A stretch of 64,000 nt of DNA from Erwinia sp. S63 (GCF_016625195.1 NZ_JACVUP010000008.1:1-64000); one strand, 5' to 3'. Counted from the first letter of the stretch, positions 1-9,237 are shown. Numbers and translations: made by a program. Notes: a model not told the origin generated them from the sequence alone.

Positions 1-65
1 CTCCGGCGGGATGAATCACTTCACTCCCTGCTGAGCCGTCTGCGTTGCCGCCTTGCCGTCTCAGT
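1..65 (-). other. 5' end of rRNA operon leader (cut by window edge)
   Basis: This is the start of the transcribed leader of a ribosomal RNA operon that reads leftward out of the window. It is identified by the rrn P1 promoter immediately upstream (positions 66-101) and by the location next to gmhB, where E. coli has rrnH. No part of 16S rRNA and no boxA element is inside the window. The predicted first base of the transcript is opposite position 65, from analogy with E. coli rrn P1. Confidence 0.75.
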
Positions 66-101
66 GGTGGCGCATTATAGGCAGGTTCTGAGGAAGCGCA
101 A
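65..101 (-). promoter_or_regulatory. Ribosomal RNA operon P1 promoter
   Basis: On the minus strand there is a perfect TATAAT (74-79) preceded after exactly 16 bases by TTGCGC (96-101) and followed by the GC-rich discriminator GCGCCACC (66-73). This arrangement, including the short spacer and the discriminator sequence, matches E. coli rrn P1 promoters, which are under stringent and growth-rate control through ppGpp and DksA. An AT-rich stretch upstream of the -35 (about 105-130) could serve as an UP element. The operon itself lies beyond the left edge. Confidence 0.85.
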
Positions 102-156
102 GGGCAATTTTCAAGTTTTTATTCGTTCGCTTGAAAATTGCACAAAATCACCTAAA

Positions 157-717
157 TCAGCCCTTTTTAATACGTCCAGGCAGCTCTGACAGGCTATTTA
201 GCACCCAATCTGCTGCATTTTCCCCTTCCGCGGTAACTGGCTTACCAGTACGCACCAGCACTTTAGTGCCCACACCTGCTGCTGTAGCTGCCTGCATATC
301 TTCTATTTTGTCACCTACCATATAAGAAGCAGCCATATCGATGTTCAGATGCTTCTGCGCAGAGAGCAGCATACCAGGCTGCGGCTTACGGCAATCACAC
401 ACCTGGCGATACTCTTCTACTGTTGCATCTGGCAGATGAGGACAGAAATAGATGCCATCAAGATCGACATCACGATCTGCCAGCGACCAATCCATCCATT
501 CGGTGAGCTGCATAAACTGGTCTTCGGTAAACATGCCGCGCGCAATACCGGACTGGTTGGTCACCAGTACCAGCGCGAAGCCCATCTTCTTTAGCGCCTG
601 TAACGCTTCAATGGTGCCATCGATGAATTCAAAATTATCGATTTCGTGAACATAACCGTGATCGACATTCAGGGTGCCATCACGATCCAGGAAAATAGCG
701 GGGACTTTGTTCGACAC
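157..717 (-). CDS. gmhB: D-glycero-beta-D-manno-heptose-1,7-bisphosphate 7-phosphatase
   Basis: HAD-family phosphatase that removes the 7-phosphate from heptose bisphosphate in the ADP-heptose pathway, which supplies the lipopolysaccharide inner core. The catalytic DxD motif is in FLDRDGTLN near residue 10. A CxH/CxC-type zinc loop (FCPHLP, then CDCRKP) follows near residues 90-110, and MVGDK supplies the metal-binding aspartate. The length of 186 residues is normal. The start is a GTG with AGGAG seven bases upstream. It stands alone between the rRNA promoter and the divergent metNIQ operon. Confidence 0.97.
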   Translation of the reverse strand: MSNKVPAIFLDRDGTLNVDHGYVHEIDNFEFIDGTIEALQALKKMGFALVLVTNQSGIARGMFTEDQFMQLTEWMDWSLADRDVDLDGIYFCPHLPDATVEEYRQVCDCRKPQPGMLLSAQKHLNIDMAASYMVGDKIEDMQAATAAGVGTKVLVRTGKPVTAEGENAADWVLNSLSELPGRIKKG

Positions 718-806
718 GTAGAAACTCCTGCTGCAAATAATGCCGCACAGTATCGCATGATTGCATATATAGAGAGAATGGCAGATTGAATGACTTCGAT
801 TGATTT

Positions 807-838
807 AGCCGTCTGGATGCCTTAACATCCATCCAAAT
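807..838 (+). promoter_or_regulatory. Candidate MetJ met-box array upstream of metNIQ
   Basis: Tandem 8-base units precede metN: AGCCGTCT (807-814) differs at one position from the met-box consensus AGACGTCT. The following octamers GGATGCCT, TAACATCC and ATCCAAAT match progressively less well. MetJ with S-adenosylmethionine represses metNIQ in E. coli through such tandem boxes. The first box is convincing, the flanking ones weak. Confidence 0.5.
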
Positions 839-905
839 TTCACGCAGCACCATCGCGTGGAAGCCGATACACCACGGACAACGTAATACGATAACTATTA
901 AACTA

Positions 906-1937
906 ATGATTAAACTCGAAAACATTACCAAAGTGTTCCAGCAAGGTTCACGCACTATTAAGGCGCTCTCCAACGTCAGCCTGCATGTGCCTGCTGGACA
1001 GATTTATGGCGTCATCGGTTCTTCCGGTGCCGGTAAGAGCACACTGATCCGCTGCGTTAACTTGCTTGAGCGTCCAACATCGGGACGCGTTCTGGTAGAT
1101 GGTCAGGATTTGACTGCCCTCTCTTCCTCAAAACTGACACTGGCACGCCGTCAGATTGGCATGATCTTCCAGCACTTCAATTTGATGAACTCACGTACCG
1201 TCGCCGGTAACGTTGCGCTGCCGCTTGAATTGGGCAACCTGTCACGCGAGCAGATTAAAAGCCGGGTGACTGAACTGCTGGAGTTAGTTGGACTGGCAGA
1301 CAAGCACGACAGCTGGCCAGCGAATCTTTCGGGCGGACAGAAACAACGTGTGGCGATTGCGCGTGCGTTGGCCACGAATCCAAAGGTTTTGCTGTGTGAC
1401 GAAGCCACCAGCGCCCTCGATCCGGCAACGACGCGTTCAATTTTAGAGTTACTGAAAGACATCAACCGCCGACTGGGGATCACTATTCTGCTGATCACCC
1501 ATGAGATGGATGTCGTGAAACGCATCTGCGACCAGGTTGCCGTCATCAGCAATGGTGAACTGATCGAGAAAGACAGCGTCAGTGAAGTGTTCTCACATCC
1601 TAAAACGCCACTGGCTCAGCAGTTTATTCAATCGACGCTGCATCTGGATATCCCGGACGATTACCAGCAGCGTATGCAGCCGCAAGCTTCGGCTGAAAGT
1701 GTTCCGCTGTTGCGCCTGGAGTTCACTGGCAAATCGGTGGATGCTCCGCTGCTGTCAGAAGCCGCACGTCGCTTCAACGTCAACAACAACATTATCAGTG
1801 CGCAGATGGATTACGCCGGCGGTGTGAAGTTCGGCATTATGCTGGCGGAAATGGATGGTAGTGAAGCAGATACACAGGCAGCAATTGCCTGGCTGAAAGA
1901 AAATCATGTGAAAGTAGAGGTACTGGGTTATGTCTGA
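906..1937 (+). CDS. metN: Methionine ABC importer ATP-binding subunit
   Basis: ATPase of the MetNIQ importer for L- and D-methionine, acting as a dimer on the inner face of the cytoplasmic membrane. Walker A (GSSGAGKST) lies near residue 40, the ABC signature LSGGQ near 140, Walker B ([12 protein letters not shown]) directly after, and the switch histidine is in LLITHEMD. The C-terminal third is the NIL domain, which binds methionine and shuts transport off when internal methionine is high. At 343 residues it is full length. The ribosome binding site is weak. metI overlaps its last 8 bases. Confidence 0.98.
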   Translation: MIKLENITKVFQQGSRTIKALSNVSLHVPAGQIYGVIGSSGAGKSTLIRCVNLLERPTSGRVLVDGQDLTALSSSKLTLARRQIGMIFQHFNLMNSRTVAGNVALPLELGNLSREQIKSRVTELLELVGLADKHDSWPANLSGGQKQRVAIARALATNPKVLLCDEATSALDPATTRSILELLKDINRRLGITILLITHEMDVVKRICDQVAVISNGELIEKDSVSEVFSHPKTPLAQQFIQSTLHLDIPDDYQQRMQPQASAESVPLLRLEFTGKSVDAPLLSEAARRFNVNNNIISAQMDYAGGVKFGIMLAEMDGSEADTQAAIAWLKENHVKVEVLGYV

Positions 1938-2583
1938 AGCGATGATGTGGTTACTGACGCGTGGCGTCTGGGAAACGCTGATGATGACCTTCGTTTCTGG
2001 TTTCTTTGGTTTTGTGCTCGGTCTGCCGGTGGGCGTGCTGTTATACGTCACCCGCCCGGGTCAAATTCTGGCTAACGGCGCACTCTATCGCGTGCTTTCT
2101 GCGGTGGTGAATATCTTCCGTTCGATCCCCTTCATTATATTGCTGGTGTGGATGATTCCTTTCACGCGCATGATTGTCGGCACATCCATTGGTTTGCAAG
2201 CCGCAATCGTGCCATTGACGGTCGGCGCCGCACCTTTCATTGCGCGTATGGTTGAGAATGCGCTGCTGGAGTTGCCAACCGGTCTAATCGAAGCCTCACG
2301 CGCGATGGGCGCGACTCCCCTGCAGATCGTGCGTAAAGTGTTGCTGCCAGAAGCCCTGCCGGGTCTGGTGAATGCCGCTACAATTACTCTGATTACGTTG
2401 GTCGGCTACTCCGCCATGGGCGGCGCGGTCGGCGCGGGCGGTCTGGGTCAGATTGGCTATCAGTATGGTTACATTGGCTATAACGCCACGGTAATGAACA
2501 TCGTACTGATTCTGCTGGTTGTGCTGGTGTATTTAATTCAGTTCTGTGGCGACCGCATTGTGCGTGCTGTGTCCCATAAATAA
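1930..2583 (+). CDS. metI: Methionine ABC importer permease
   Basis: Inner-membrane permease of MetNIQ. The 217 residues contain about five hydrophobic segments. The coupling-helix region [24 protein letters not shown] matches the EAA loop that contacts the ATPase (shown here as its family-typical position near residues 125-150). Its ATG lies inside the end of metN, so the two are probably translationally coupled. Confidence 0.97.
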   Translation: MSEAMMWLLTRGVWETLMMTFVSGFFGFVLGLPVGVLLYVTRPGQILANGALYRVLSAVVNIFRSIPFIILLVWMIPFTRMIVGTSIGLQAAIVPLTVGAAPFIARMVENALLELPTGLIEASRAMGATPLQIVRKVLLPEALPGLVNAATITLITLVGYSAMGGAVGAGGLGQIGYQYGYIGYNATVMNIVLILLVVLVYLIQFCGDRIVRAVSHK

Positions 2584-2620
2584 GTAAACAACATCAATAG
2601 TCCTCTATTAAGGAAGGGAT

Positions 2621-3436
2621 ATGTCTTTCACATTTAAAAAGATTGCCGCTGTGGGTGCTCTGATTGGCGCAATTGCGCTGGCAGGATGCGATCAGAAAGC
2701 TAAAGATCCAAACCACATTAAAGTGGGTGTGATTGTCGGTGCTGAGCAGCAGGTCGCTGAAACCGCTGTTAAGGTCGCTAAAGAGAAATACGGTCTAGAT
2801 GTTGAACTGGTGACCTTTAACGATTATGTGCTGCCGAACGAAGCATTAAGTAAAGGCGACATTGATGTTAACGCCTTCCAGCATAAGCCTTATCTGGATC
2901 AGCAGATCAAAGACCGTGGTTACAAGCTGGTTGCCGTAGCCAATACCTTTGTTTACCCGATCGCTGGCTACTCAAAGAAAATCAAATCACTGGATGAACT
3001 GCAGAACGGCGCGCAGGTTGCTATCCCTAACGATCCAACCAACCTCGGTCGTTCACTGCTGCTGCTGCAGAAAGTGGGCCTGATCAAACTGAAAGATGGC
3101 GTGGGCTTGCTGCCAACCTCACTGGATATCGTTGAGAACCCGAAAAACCTGAAGATTGTTGAGCTGGAAGCGCCGCAGCTGCCACGTTCACTCGACGATC
3201 AGCAGATTGCGCTGGCGGTGATCAACACCACTTACGCCAGCCAGATTGGTCTGACCCCAGCGAAAGATGGCATCTTTGTTGAAGACAAAGATTCTCCTTA
3301 CGTGAACCTGATTGTTAGCCGTGAAGATAATAAAGATGCGGAAAACGTGAAGAAATTTGTTCAGGCATATCAGTCTGATGAAGTTTCTGAAGCCGCGAAC
3401 AAAATCTTCAACGGTGGTGCAGTTAAAGGCTGGTAA
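2621..3436 (+). CDS. metQ: Methionine-binding lipoprotein
   Basis: Substrate-binding component of the methionine importer, anchored to the periplasmic face of the inner membrane. The N-terminus is a lipoprotein signal ending in the lipobox LAGC (Cys about residue 23). The body is a NlpA-family binding protein of normal length (271 residues). The start ATG has a good GGAAGGG site just upstream. It is the last gene of metNIQ, 37 bases after metI, and is followed by a strong terminator. Confidence 0.98.
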   Translation: MSFTFKKIAAVGALIGAIALAGCDQKAKDPNHIKVGVIVGAEQQVAETAVKVAKEKYGLDVELVTFNDYVLPNEALSKGDIDVNAFQHKPYLDQQIKDRGYKLVAVANTFVYPIAGYSKKIKSLDELQNGAQVAIPNDPTNLGRSLLLLQKVGLIKLKDGVGLLPTSLDIVENPKNLKIVELEAPQLPRSLDDQQIALAVINTTYASQIGLTPAKDGIFVEDKDSPYVNLIVSREDNKDAENVKKFVQAYQSDEVSEAANKIFNGGAVKGW

Positions 3437-3457
3437 CTTTCGCCTTTGATGCCATCC

Positions 3458-3485
3458 AGGGCGGCTTCGGCCGCCCTTTCTTTTT
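3458..3485 (+). terminator. Rho-independent terminator of metNIQ
   Basis: Eight-base-pair stem AGGGCGGC/GCCGCCCT closed by a TTCG tetraloop and followed by a T-rich tail. It lies 21 bases after the metQ stop codon. Confidence 0.92.
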
Positions 3486-3551
3486 GGTGACTTGTTATTT
3501 AATCCCGTCCTTGTTTCAATAACGCCACTTTTTACTACTGAGGATGTTGCC

Positions 3552-3953
3552 ATGCGTTTTTTACCGCTCTGCTTGTTAGCATTGATGCTAACCGGGTGTG
3601 TTCGTGAATATCACCCGATAAGCAGTGCTCCCGCCCGCCCGCAACAATCATCCAGCGAACCTGAACGTAAGCCGGCTCCACGTCCTGCACCGGTCAAAAT
3701 TTATACCGATGCCACCGACCTGGTCAGCAATCCTTTCCGCGATCTGGGCGAAGTCTCTGCTGATGATTGCCAAAGCAGCAGCCAGGATTCGCCACCGAAT
3801 ATCAATACCGCGCGTAAACGTCTGCAGATCAAAGCAGCCAGGATGAAAGCGAACGCGATATTGCTGCATAAATGTGAAATCGTCACCAGCACGCCGGGCT
3901 GCTATCGCCAGGCGATTTGCCAGGGCTCAGCACTGAAAGTTTCCAATCAATGA
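3552..3953 (+). CDS. rcsF: Outer-membrane stress-sensor lipoprotein of the Rcs phosphorelay
   Basis: RcsF detects envelope damage and relieves IgaA inhibition of the RcsC-RcsD-RcsB pathway. It is threaded through outer-membrane porins by BamA, whose gene lies in this window. The start chosen (MRFLPLCLL) gives a lipoprotein signal with lipobox LTGC and a 133-residue product, matching the E. coli length. A longer reading frame from 3492 would place extra residues before the signal peptide. The proline/arginine-rich linker (about residues 30-55) and the four cysteines of the globular domain are present. The stop overlaps the trmO start (ATGA). Confidence 0.96.
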   Translation: MRFLPLCLLALMLTGCVREYHPISSAPARPQQSSSEPERKPAPRPAPVKIYTDATDLVSNPFRDLGEVSADDCQSSSQDSPPNINTARKRLQIKAARMKANAILLHKCEIVTSTPGCYRQAICQGSALKVSNQ

Positions 3954-4654
3954 GTGATTTTGCCTTTGCGCAAATCGGCGTCATTCGTTCGCCGTGGAAA
4001 GAAAAATTTGCCGTACCGCGCCAGCCTGGATTAGTGCAGGATGGCGGCGGCGAGCTGCACTTGTTGCCGCCATACAATCAGCCAGAAGCGGTGCGCGGGC
4101 TGGAAGCCTTCAGTCATCTTTGGGTGCTTTTCGTCTTCCATCAAACCATGGAAGGCGGCTGGCGCCCAACAGTGCGACCACCCCGGTTAGGTGGAAACGC
4201 ACGCATGGGTGTTTTCGCGACACGTTCTACCTTTCGACCCAATCCCATCGGCATGTCATTGGTTGAGTTAAAAGGCATTCGTTGCGAAAAGCAGCAGGTC
4301 ATTTTGCAACTTGGCAGCCTGGATTTAGTGGATGGCACGCCCGTGGTCGATATCAAACCGTATCTGCCGTTTGCCGAAGCCCTGCCCGATGCACGCGCTG
4401 GCTTTGCCCAAAGCGCCCCGGATGCCACCATGCCCGTGCGTTTCTCTGCTCTGGCGCAGAGCCAAATTCAGCAGCAGAAAAACTATCCCCATCTGGCACG
4501 TTTTATCGCTGACGTTTTAGCGCAGGATCCCCGCCCTGCTTACCGTAAAGGCGAAGCGGAAGATCGCGAGTATGCCGCCTGGCTGCTCGATTTTAATGTG
4601 CGCTGGCGTATCGATGAGGCCGGCACAGAAGTGATCGCCCTTGATCCGCGCTAA
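3950..4654 (+). CDS. trmO: tRNA (N6-threonylcarbamoyladenosine-37) methyltransferase
   Basis: TrmO (formerly TsaA/YaeB) methylates N6 of t6A37 to give m6t6A in ACY-decoding tRNA-Thr, using S-adenosylmethionine. The conserved motifs are visible: IGVIRSPW at the N-terminus, the FATRSTFRPNPIG region around residue 95, and LDLVDGTPVVDIKPY around residue 130. The length is 234 residues from the ATG that overlaps the rcsF stop. An upstream in-frame start at 3917 would lie inside rcsF and is not needed. Confidence 0.96.
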   Translation: MSDFAFAQIGVIRSPWKEKFAVPRQPGLVQDGGGELHLLPPYNQPEAVRGLEAFSHLWVLFVFHQTMEGGWRPTVRPPRLGGNARMGVFATRSTFRPNPIGMSLVELKGIRCEKQQVILQLGSLDLVDGTPVVDIKPYLPFAEALPDARAGFAQSAPDATMPVRFSALAQSQIQQQKNYPHLARFIADVLAQDPRPAYRKGEAEDREYAAWLLDFNVRWRIDEAGTEVIALDPR

Positions 4655-4662
4655 AACAAGCT

Positions 4663-4690
4663 TTTGAGTGATTAATCTCGCTGGTACACT
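4663..4690 (+). promoter_or_regulatory. Possible proS promoter
   Basis: TTTGAG (4663-4668) is followed after 16 bases by TACACT (4685-4690), 55 bases before the proS start. This is a plausible sigma-70 promoter with moderate agreement to consensus. Confidence 0.4.
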
Positions 4691-4744
4691 AGCCGCCAGA
4701 AAATTTTTTGTCCGTGTCCTTCCGTACAACTGGAATCGTAATCA

Positions 4745-6463
4745 ATGCGTACTACTCAATATCTGCTCTCTACCCTGAAAGAGACGCCATCCGATGCGGA
4801 AGTGATCAGCCACCAGCTGATGCTGCGCGCCGGTATGATCCGCAAACTGGCTTCCGGTCTTTATACCTGGTTGCCGACCGGTGTTCGCGTATTGCGAAAA
4901 GTTGAAAATATCGTACGCGAAGAGATGAACAACGCGGGCGCGATTGAGATCTCCATGCCGGTGGTTCAGCCTGCCGATCTGTGGGAAGAGAGCGGCCGTT
5001 GGGAGCAGTACGGCCCGGAACTGCTGCGTATTAAAGATCGTCACGAGCGTCCTTTCGTGCTGGGTCCAACCCATGAAGAAGTGGTCACCGATCTGATCCG
5101 TAATGAACTGAGTTCATACAAACAGCTGCCGCTGAATCTGTATCAGATCCAGACCAAATTCCGTGATGAAGTGCGCCCACGCTTTGGTGTGATGCGTTCA
5201 CGTGAGTTCATCATGAAAGATGCTTACTCATTCCATACCTCGCAGGAATCCTTGCAGGAAACCTACGATGCGATGTATCGCGCCTATAGCCAGAGCTTTA
5301 GCCGCATGGGTCTGGATTTCCGCGCCGTACAGGCTGACACCGGTTCAATTGGCGGTAGCGGCTCTCATGAGTTCCAGGTACTGGCGCAGAGCGGTGAAGA
5401 TGATGTGATCTTCTCCAGCGAATCCGATTACGCCGCTAACATCGAAAAAGCCGAAGCACTGGCGCCAGCGGGCGAACGTCCGGCTGCGACTCAGGCGATG
5501 ACGCAGTTCGCGACGCCAAATGCCAAAACGATTGCCGAATTGGTTGAGCAACATCAGATCCCGGTAGAAAAAACCGTGAAAACGCTGATTGTGAAAGGTG
5601 CGGAAGAGAGCGGTCATGCGCTGGTTGCCTTGTTGGTTCGCGGCGATCATGAACTCAACGAAATCAAAGCCGAGCATCTGGATATCGTTGCCTCTCCTCT
5701 GGAGATGGGCAGTGAAGAAGCGATTCGCGCTGCCGTTGGCGCAGGTTTTGGTTCAATCGGCCCGGTTGGTCTGAGCATGCCTGTGATTGCTGACCGCACC
5801 GTTGCCAAAATGAGCGATTTCTCTGCAGGCGCCAACATTGATGGTCAGCACTTTGCCGGCATCAACTGGCTGCGCGATCTGCCAGAAGCGCGCGTAGAAG
5901 ATATCCGTAACGTGGTTGAAGGCGATCCAAGCCCGGATGGCAAAGGCACGCTGCAAATCAAACGTGGTATCGAAGTCGGTCACATCTTCCAGCTTGGCAC
6001 CAAGTATTCTGACGCGATGAAAGCGGCAGTACAGGGTGAAGATGGCCGTAACCAGATCATGACCATGGGCTGCTACGGTATTGGTATTACGCGTGTAGTG
6101 GCAGCGGCCATCGAGCAGAATCATGACGAACGCGGCATCATCTGGCCTGCAGCACTGGCACCGTTCGAAGTCGCGATTCTGCCTATGAACATGCAGAAAT
6201 CCTTCCGCGTGAAAGAGCTGGCAGAAGAGTTGTACAGCCAACTGCGTGCTAAAGGCATTGATGTGATTTTGGATGACCGCAAAGAGCGTCCAGGTGTGAT
6301 GTTTGCTGATATGGAACTGATTGGCGTGCCACACACCATCGTTATCGGTGACCGTAACCTCGATAACGAAGAGATCGAGTACAAGGCACGTTCATCCAGC
6401 GAGAAGCAGATGATCAAACAGCACGATATTGTCGAGTTCCTGGCAAAAGCGCTGAACAAGTAA
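4745..6463 (+). CDS. proS: Prolyl-tRNA synthetase
   Basis: Class II aminoacyl-tRNA synthetase that charges tRNA-Pro. This is the bacterial type with an editing (INS) domain inserted between motifs 2 and 3 (about residues 225-405), which removes mischarged alanine. Class II motif 2 is seen in [19 protein letters not shown] (about 135-155), and motif 3 in [17 protein letters not shown] (about 445). It is full length at 572 residues. The upstream neighbour in E. coli, nlpE, is not present on the proS-arfB side here. Confidence 0.98.
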   Translation: MRTTQYLLSTLKETPSDAEVISHQLMLRAGMIRKLASGLYTWLPTGVRVLRKVENIVREEMNNAGAIEISMPVVQPADLWEESGRWEQYGPELLRIKDRHERPFVLGPTHEEVVTDLIRNELSSYKQLPLNLYQIQTKFRDEVRPRFGVMRSREFIMKDAYSFHTSQESLQETYDAMYRAYSQSFSRMGLDFRAVQADTGSIGGSGSHEFQVLAQSGEDDVIFSSESDYAANIEKAEALAPAGERPAATQAMTQFATPNAKTIAELVEQHQIPVEKTVKTLIVKGAEESGHALVALLVRGDHELNEIKAEHLDIVASPLEMGSEEAIRAAVGAGFGSIGPVGLSMPVIADRTVAKMSDFSAGANIDGQHFAGINWLRDLPEARVEDIRNVVEGDPSPDGKGTLQIKRGIEVGHIFQLGTKYSDAMKAAVQGEDGRNQIMTMGCYGIGITRVVAAAIEQNHDERGIIWPAALAPFEVAILPMNMQKSFRVKELAEELYSQLRAKGIDVILDDRKERPGVMFADMELIGVPHTIVIGDRNLDNEEIEYKARSSSEKQMIKQHDIVEFLAKALNK

Positions 6464-6467
6464 TCGC

Positions 6468-6494
6468 AAAACGCCTCCAACTGGAGGCGTTTTT
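6468..6494. terminator. Bidirectional terminator between proS and arfB
   Basis: AAAACGCCTCC pairs with GGAGGCGTTTT around the loop AACT, giving T-runs on both strands. It can end the rightward proS and the leftward arfB transcripts, and it abuts the arfB stop codon. Confidence 0.88.
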
Positions 6495-6904
6495 CATTGC
6501 ACTTTTCCCCGCATCGCTTTCACATTACTGCGCCGTGATTTCCCCTCCAGCCGCCGCTCTTTAGATGCACGCGTGGGTCGTGTCGCCCGTCGCGCTTTCT
6601 CCACCGTGGTCAACTCACGAATCAGATTGATCAGACGCTGCAGTGCCGCCTCACGATTCATTTCCTGACTGCGATACTCCTGAGATTTGATGATTACCAC
6701 GCCTTCTGCCGTAATCAAATGATGGCTCGCAGCCAATAGACGTTCCTTATAGAACGGCGGTAGCGAAGAAGCGTGTATATCAAAACGCAAATGGATAGCG
6801 GTAGATGTTTTATTCACATGCTGCCCGCCTGCACCTTGTGCACGTATGGCACTAAGCTCGACCTCATTGTCCGCAAGTGAAACCGAACGAGACAGCACGA
6901 TCAT
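6494..6904 (-). CDS. arfB: Alternative ribosome-rescue peptidyl-tRNA hydrolase
   Basis: ArfB (YaeJ) releases the nascent chain from ribosomes stalled on non-stop mRNA, as a backup to tmRNA and ArfA. The GGQ catalytic motif is at residues 26-28 (GAGGQHVNK). The basic C-terminal tail (about residues 105-136, rich in Arg and Lys) is the part that enters the empty mRNA channel. The 136 residues match the family. The start ATG has AGGTGA upstream. In E. coli yaeQ lies just upstream of arfB; that gene is missing here. Confidence 0.96.
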   Translation of the reverse strand: MIVLSRSVSLADNEVELSAIRAQGAGGQHVNKTSTAIHLRFDIHASSLPPFYKERLLAASHHLITAEGVVIIKSQEYRSQEMNREAALQRLINLIRELTTVEKARRATRPTRASKERRLEGKSRRSNVKAMRGKVQ

Positions 6905-7068
6905 CTGTCACCTGCTGTTAGGTACGACGTTGTGTTGCGTAATAACCTGTTCATCAACTTAACCTTTTGTGCGCCGTCTGCATGCTTAAGACCAGCGCTG
7001 TGTGTCACTTTTACACTTTTCTTTGCGTACATCCCGGCTTCTCCTGGCTGATTTCCATGAAAATCCTG

Positions 7069-7077
7069 TGATATAGT
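7069..7077 (+). promoter_or_regulatory. Extended -10 promoter for yaeP-rof
   Basis: TGATATAGT carries the TGn extension directly before a good -10 hexamer (TATAGT, 7072-7077). No strong -35 is needed for this class. It lies 44 bases before the yaeP start codon. Confidence 0.5.
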
Positions 7078-7120
7078 CGCTTATCAACCAGAGTATTTAA
7101 GCTCTGCTGAGGAGGTGTAT

Positions 7121-7321
7121 GTGCAAAAGTATTGTGAGTTAGTTCGCCAGAAGTATGCCGAAATTGGTAGCGGCGACCTGGGGTATGTGCCAGACGCGAT
7201 AGGTTGCGCGCTAAACGCACTCAACGATATTGCCGCTAATTCTGCGCTAAACTCTTCTGTCAGGGAACAAGCAGCTTACGCTGCTGCTAACTTATTGGTG
7301 AGCGACTATGTTGACGAATGA
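7121..7321 (+). CDS. yaeP: UPF0253 family protein YaeP
   Basis: Small conserved protein of unknown function, paired with rof in many enterobacteria. The GTG at 7121, five bases after the strong AGGAGG at 7110-7115, gives 66 residues, the same as E. coli YaeP. An in-frame GTG six bases earlier overlaps the ribosome binding site and is unlikely. The signature stretches are GDLGYVPDA and [14 protein letters not shown]. The last 14 bases overlap rof, so the two are likely co-translated. Confidence 0.93.
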   Translation: MQKYCELVRQKYAEIGSGDLGYVPDAIGCALNALNDIAANSALNSSVREQAAYAAANLLVSDYVDE

Positions 7322-7571
7322 AGCCTACAAACCCATCAACTGCGATGACTACGATAGCCTCGAACTCGCCTGCACCAAACACTGGACGCTGTCTTTGGAG
7401 TTAAAAAGCGGCGATCAGCTTAAGGCGAAAGCCGTTGACATGGTCTCACGCAAAAACGTGGAGTACCTGACGGTCGATCTCTCCGGTGAAACCCGCGAAC
7501 TGCGGCTTGACCATATCGCCAGCTTCAGCCATCCCGAGCTGGGCACCGTCATCGTCAGCGAAGACGAATAA
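7308..7571 (+). CDS. rof: Rho-binding antiterminator
   Basis: Rof (YaeO) binds Rho and blocks its RNA-binding site, reducing Rho-dependent termination. The family core is clear: [13 protein letters not shown] near the N-terminus, then [10 protein letters not shown]-like and GETRELRLD strands of the Sm-like fold. It has 87 residues from an ATG that overlaps the end of yaeP. It is followed by a strong hairpin. Confidence 0.95.
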   Translation: MLTNEAYKPINCDDYDSLELACTKHWTLSLELKSGDQLKAKAVDMVSRKNVEYLTVDLSGETRELRLDHIASFSHPELGTVIVSEDE

Positions 7572-7582
7572 ATCCTGCATTC

Positions 7583-7604
7583 GGGCGGGAAGTGATTTCC
7601 CGCC
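7583..7604. terminator. Hairpin between rof and the cytochrome c gene
   Basis: A perfect nine-base-pair stem, GGGCGGGAA/TTCCCGCCC, with a GTGA loop sits between the convergent 3' ends of rof and the cytochrome gene. The T-tracts on both sides are poor, so termination efficiency is uncertain. Confidence 0.6.
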
Positions 7605-7612
7605 CTCCTCGA

Positions 7613-7924
7613 CTAAGGCTTCAGCGAACTGTAATACGCCGATAAATCTTCCATATCCTGATCGCTCAAACCCGCGACAAATGCTTTCATCACTTCTGCC
7701 TGCCCCCCACTACGCTCCCCTTTTTTATAAGCCTGCAACGAATGCAGTAGGTATGGCGCATGTTGTCCAGCAAGATTGGGATAAAGCGGCACGGCACTTT
7801 TTCCTTCCGCCCCGTGACACGCCAGACAGGTTGTAGCTTTTTGCGCACCCGCATTAACATCGCCGTCGGCAAAAACCGGCAGCGCAGCGGCCAGCAAGGC
7901 TGCCGCCATCCAGTGTTTCATCAT
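7613..7924 (-). CDS. Periplasmic monohaem c-type cytochrome
   Basis: Small class I cytochrome c, related to c553/c554-type electron carriers. A signal peptide of about 19 residues (cleavage after VFA) is followed by the haem-attachment site CLACH (Cys33, Cys36, His37) and a candidate axial methionine at Met79. The electron donor and acceptor cannot be told from sequence. Two adjacent ATG codons (7924 and 7921) could start it; the second is better spaced from GGAGA. The gene begins about 12 bases after tilS and is probably co-transcribed with it. E. coli has no such gene at this place. Confidence 0.85.
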   Translation of the reverse strand: MMKHWMAAALLAAALPVFADGDVNAGAQKATTCLACHGAEGKSAVPLYPNLAGQHAPYLLHSLQAYKKGERSGGQAEVMKAFVAGLSDQDMEDLSAYYSSLKP

Positions 7925-7935
7925 TGCTCTCCATC

Positions 7936-9237
7936 TTATTGTTGTTGTATCCAGATCGCCCGCCAGCCTTGCTCATGACTGGCCGCACCTTCGCGGGTAA
8001 CAAAGAGCCCCGGTGCGCAGATCAGCGTCTGGTTGTAGTAAATCAAAGGAATACGTTCACGCTGCCAGGGTGGCACACCTAACTCCTGCCACAATTTTTT
8101 CATCTCCCGGCCTCCTGCACGGCCCAGCAGATGATGATAGCCGCTGGCTTGAAAACGAATGTTGATCGATTCGTCCTCATTGGGTTGACGTAAATTGGCC
8201 AATCCCATATCAGCCTGTAACTCCCCCACACCATCCGGCAACACAAGTGGTTGCTTGCGGTCATGCCAGGTTAGCGAGTGCTGACTCAGAGATGGCTGCG
8301 ATCGAAGCCAAAATAGCTGTTGTCGATAACGGCGTAGCTCGAAGGCACCGAAACGCAGACAGGGATTGGCATCTTCACGGCTGTGCATCACTTCATCAGT
8401 GATACGCTTTAAAGCGTCCCGTGAAGGCATGGCGCCGCCCTGCTGTGCAATCCAGCGACGCAATAGCGCATGCCGCCGCGCTTCGCTCATCGCCAACAAT
8501 GGCGGAAAATGCAGAGCGCCTTGTTCGTCAGTAAGCTGGGCCAACTGTTCCGCCAGTAATTCATCCAGCAACTGCTCCTGCTCACCACACAGCGCGGCAC
8601 TGCGGGCGCTGGCAGCACTAAAATGTGGCCAGCGCGTCAGCAGCAACGGCAGAATTTCCTTACGAAGGAAGTTACGGTCATAGCGGCTGTCTGCGTTACT
8701 TTCATCCTCAATCCAGCGTAAGCGGTGTTCCGCCGCATAAGCTTCGAGTTGCTGGCGACTGAGATCCAGTAACGGGCGCAGGTGCAAATGTTCCCCCACC
8801 TGACGCTGTATTGGCATTGCCGCCAGCCCCGCTGGACCGCTACCCCGTTTCAGCGCCAACAGCAGCGTTTCACACTGATCATCAAGGTGCTGAGCAGTAA
8901 GTAAGTGCTCACCGGGTTGCAGCTGTTGAAACAGCGCCTGATAGCGTGCCTCACGCGCGGCAGCCTCAATACCTTTAGCATGGCCATCCACCTGAACGCG
9001 CAGCACCTCGCAGGAAATCTGCCACTGCTGGCAGATGTGCAGACAATGCGTCGCCCAGCTGTCCGCATTCGGGCTCAATCCATGATGGACGTGCAACGCA
9101 CGCACGCGCAGCTGCGGCAGTTGGCGCTGCCAGCTCATCAGTTGATGCAGCAAGACGGTGGAATCCAGCCCGCCACTGAACGCCAGCACACAGCGGGCAT
9201 CGGGTGTCAGTAACGAAGCAAGATGGGAAAAGGACAT
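7936..9237 (-). CDS. tilS: tRNA(Ile)-lysidine synthetase
   Basis: TilS attaches lysine to C34 of the CAU-anticodon tRNA-Ile, changing both its decoding and its charging from methionine to isoleucine; it is essential. The N-terminal PP-loop ATP-binding motif FSGGLDS is near residue 20, followed by the N-type ATPase domain and the C-terminal tRNA-binding domains ending in the KKLWQELGVPPWQR region. The ATG at 9237 gives 433 residues and aligns with the E. coli start. A TTG five codons upstream, with AGGCGG before it, is an alternative that would give 438. Confidence 0.96.
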   Translation of the reverse strand: MSFSHLASLLTPDARCVLAFSGGLDSTVLLHQLMSWQRQLPQLRVRALHVHHGLSPNADSWATHCLHICQQWQISCEVLRVQVDGHAKGIEAAAREARYQALFQQLQPGEHLLTAQHLDDQCETLLLALKRGSGPAGLAAMPIQRQVGEHLHLRPLLDLSRQQLEAYAAEHRLRWIEDESNADSRYDRNFLRKEILPLLLTRWPHFSAASARSAALCGEQEQLLDELLAEQLAQLTDEQGALHFPPLLAMSEARRHALLRRWIAQQGGAMPSRDALKRITDEVMHSREDANPCLRFGAFELRRYRQQLFWLRSQPSLSQHSLTWHDRKQPLVLPDGVGELQADMGLANLRQPNEDESINIRFQASGYHHLLGRAGGREMKKLWQELGVPPWQRERIPLIYYNQTLICAPGLFVTREGAASHEQGWRAIWIQQQ

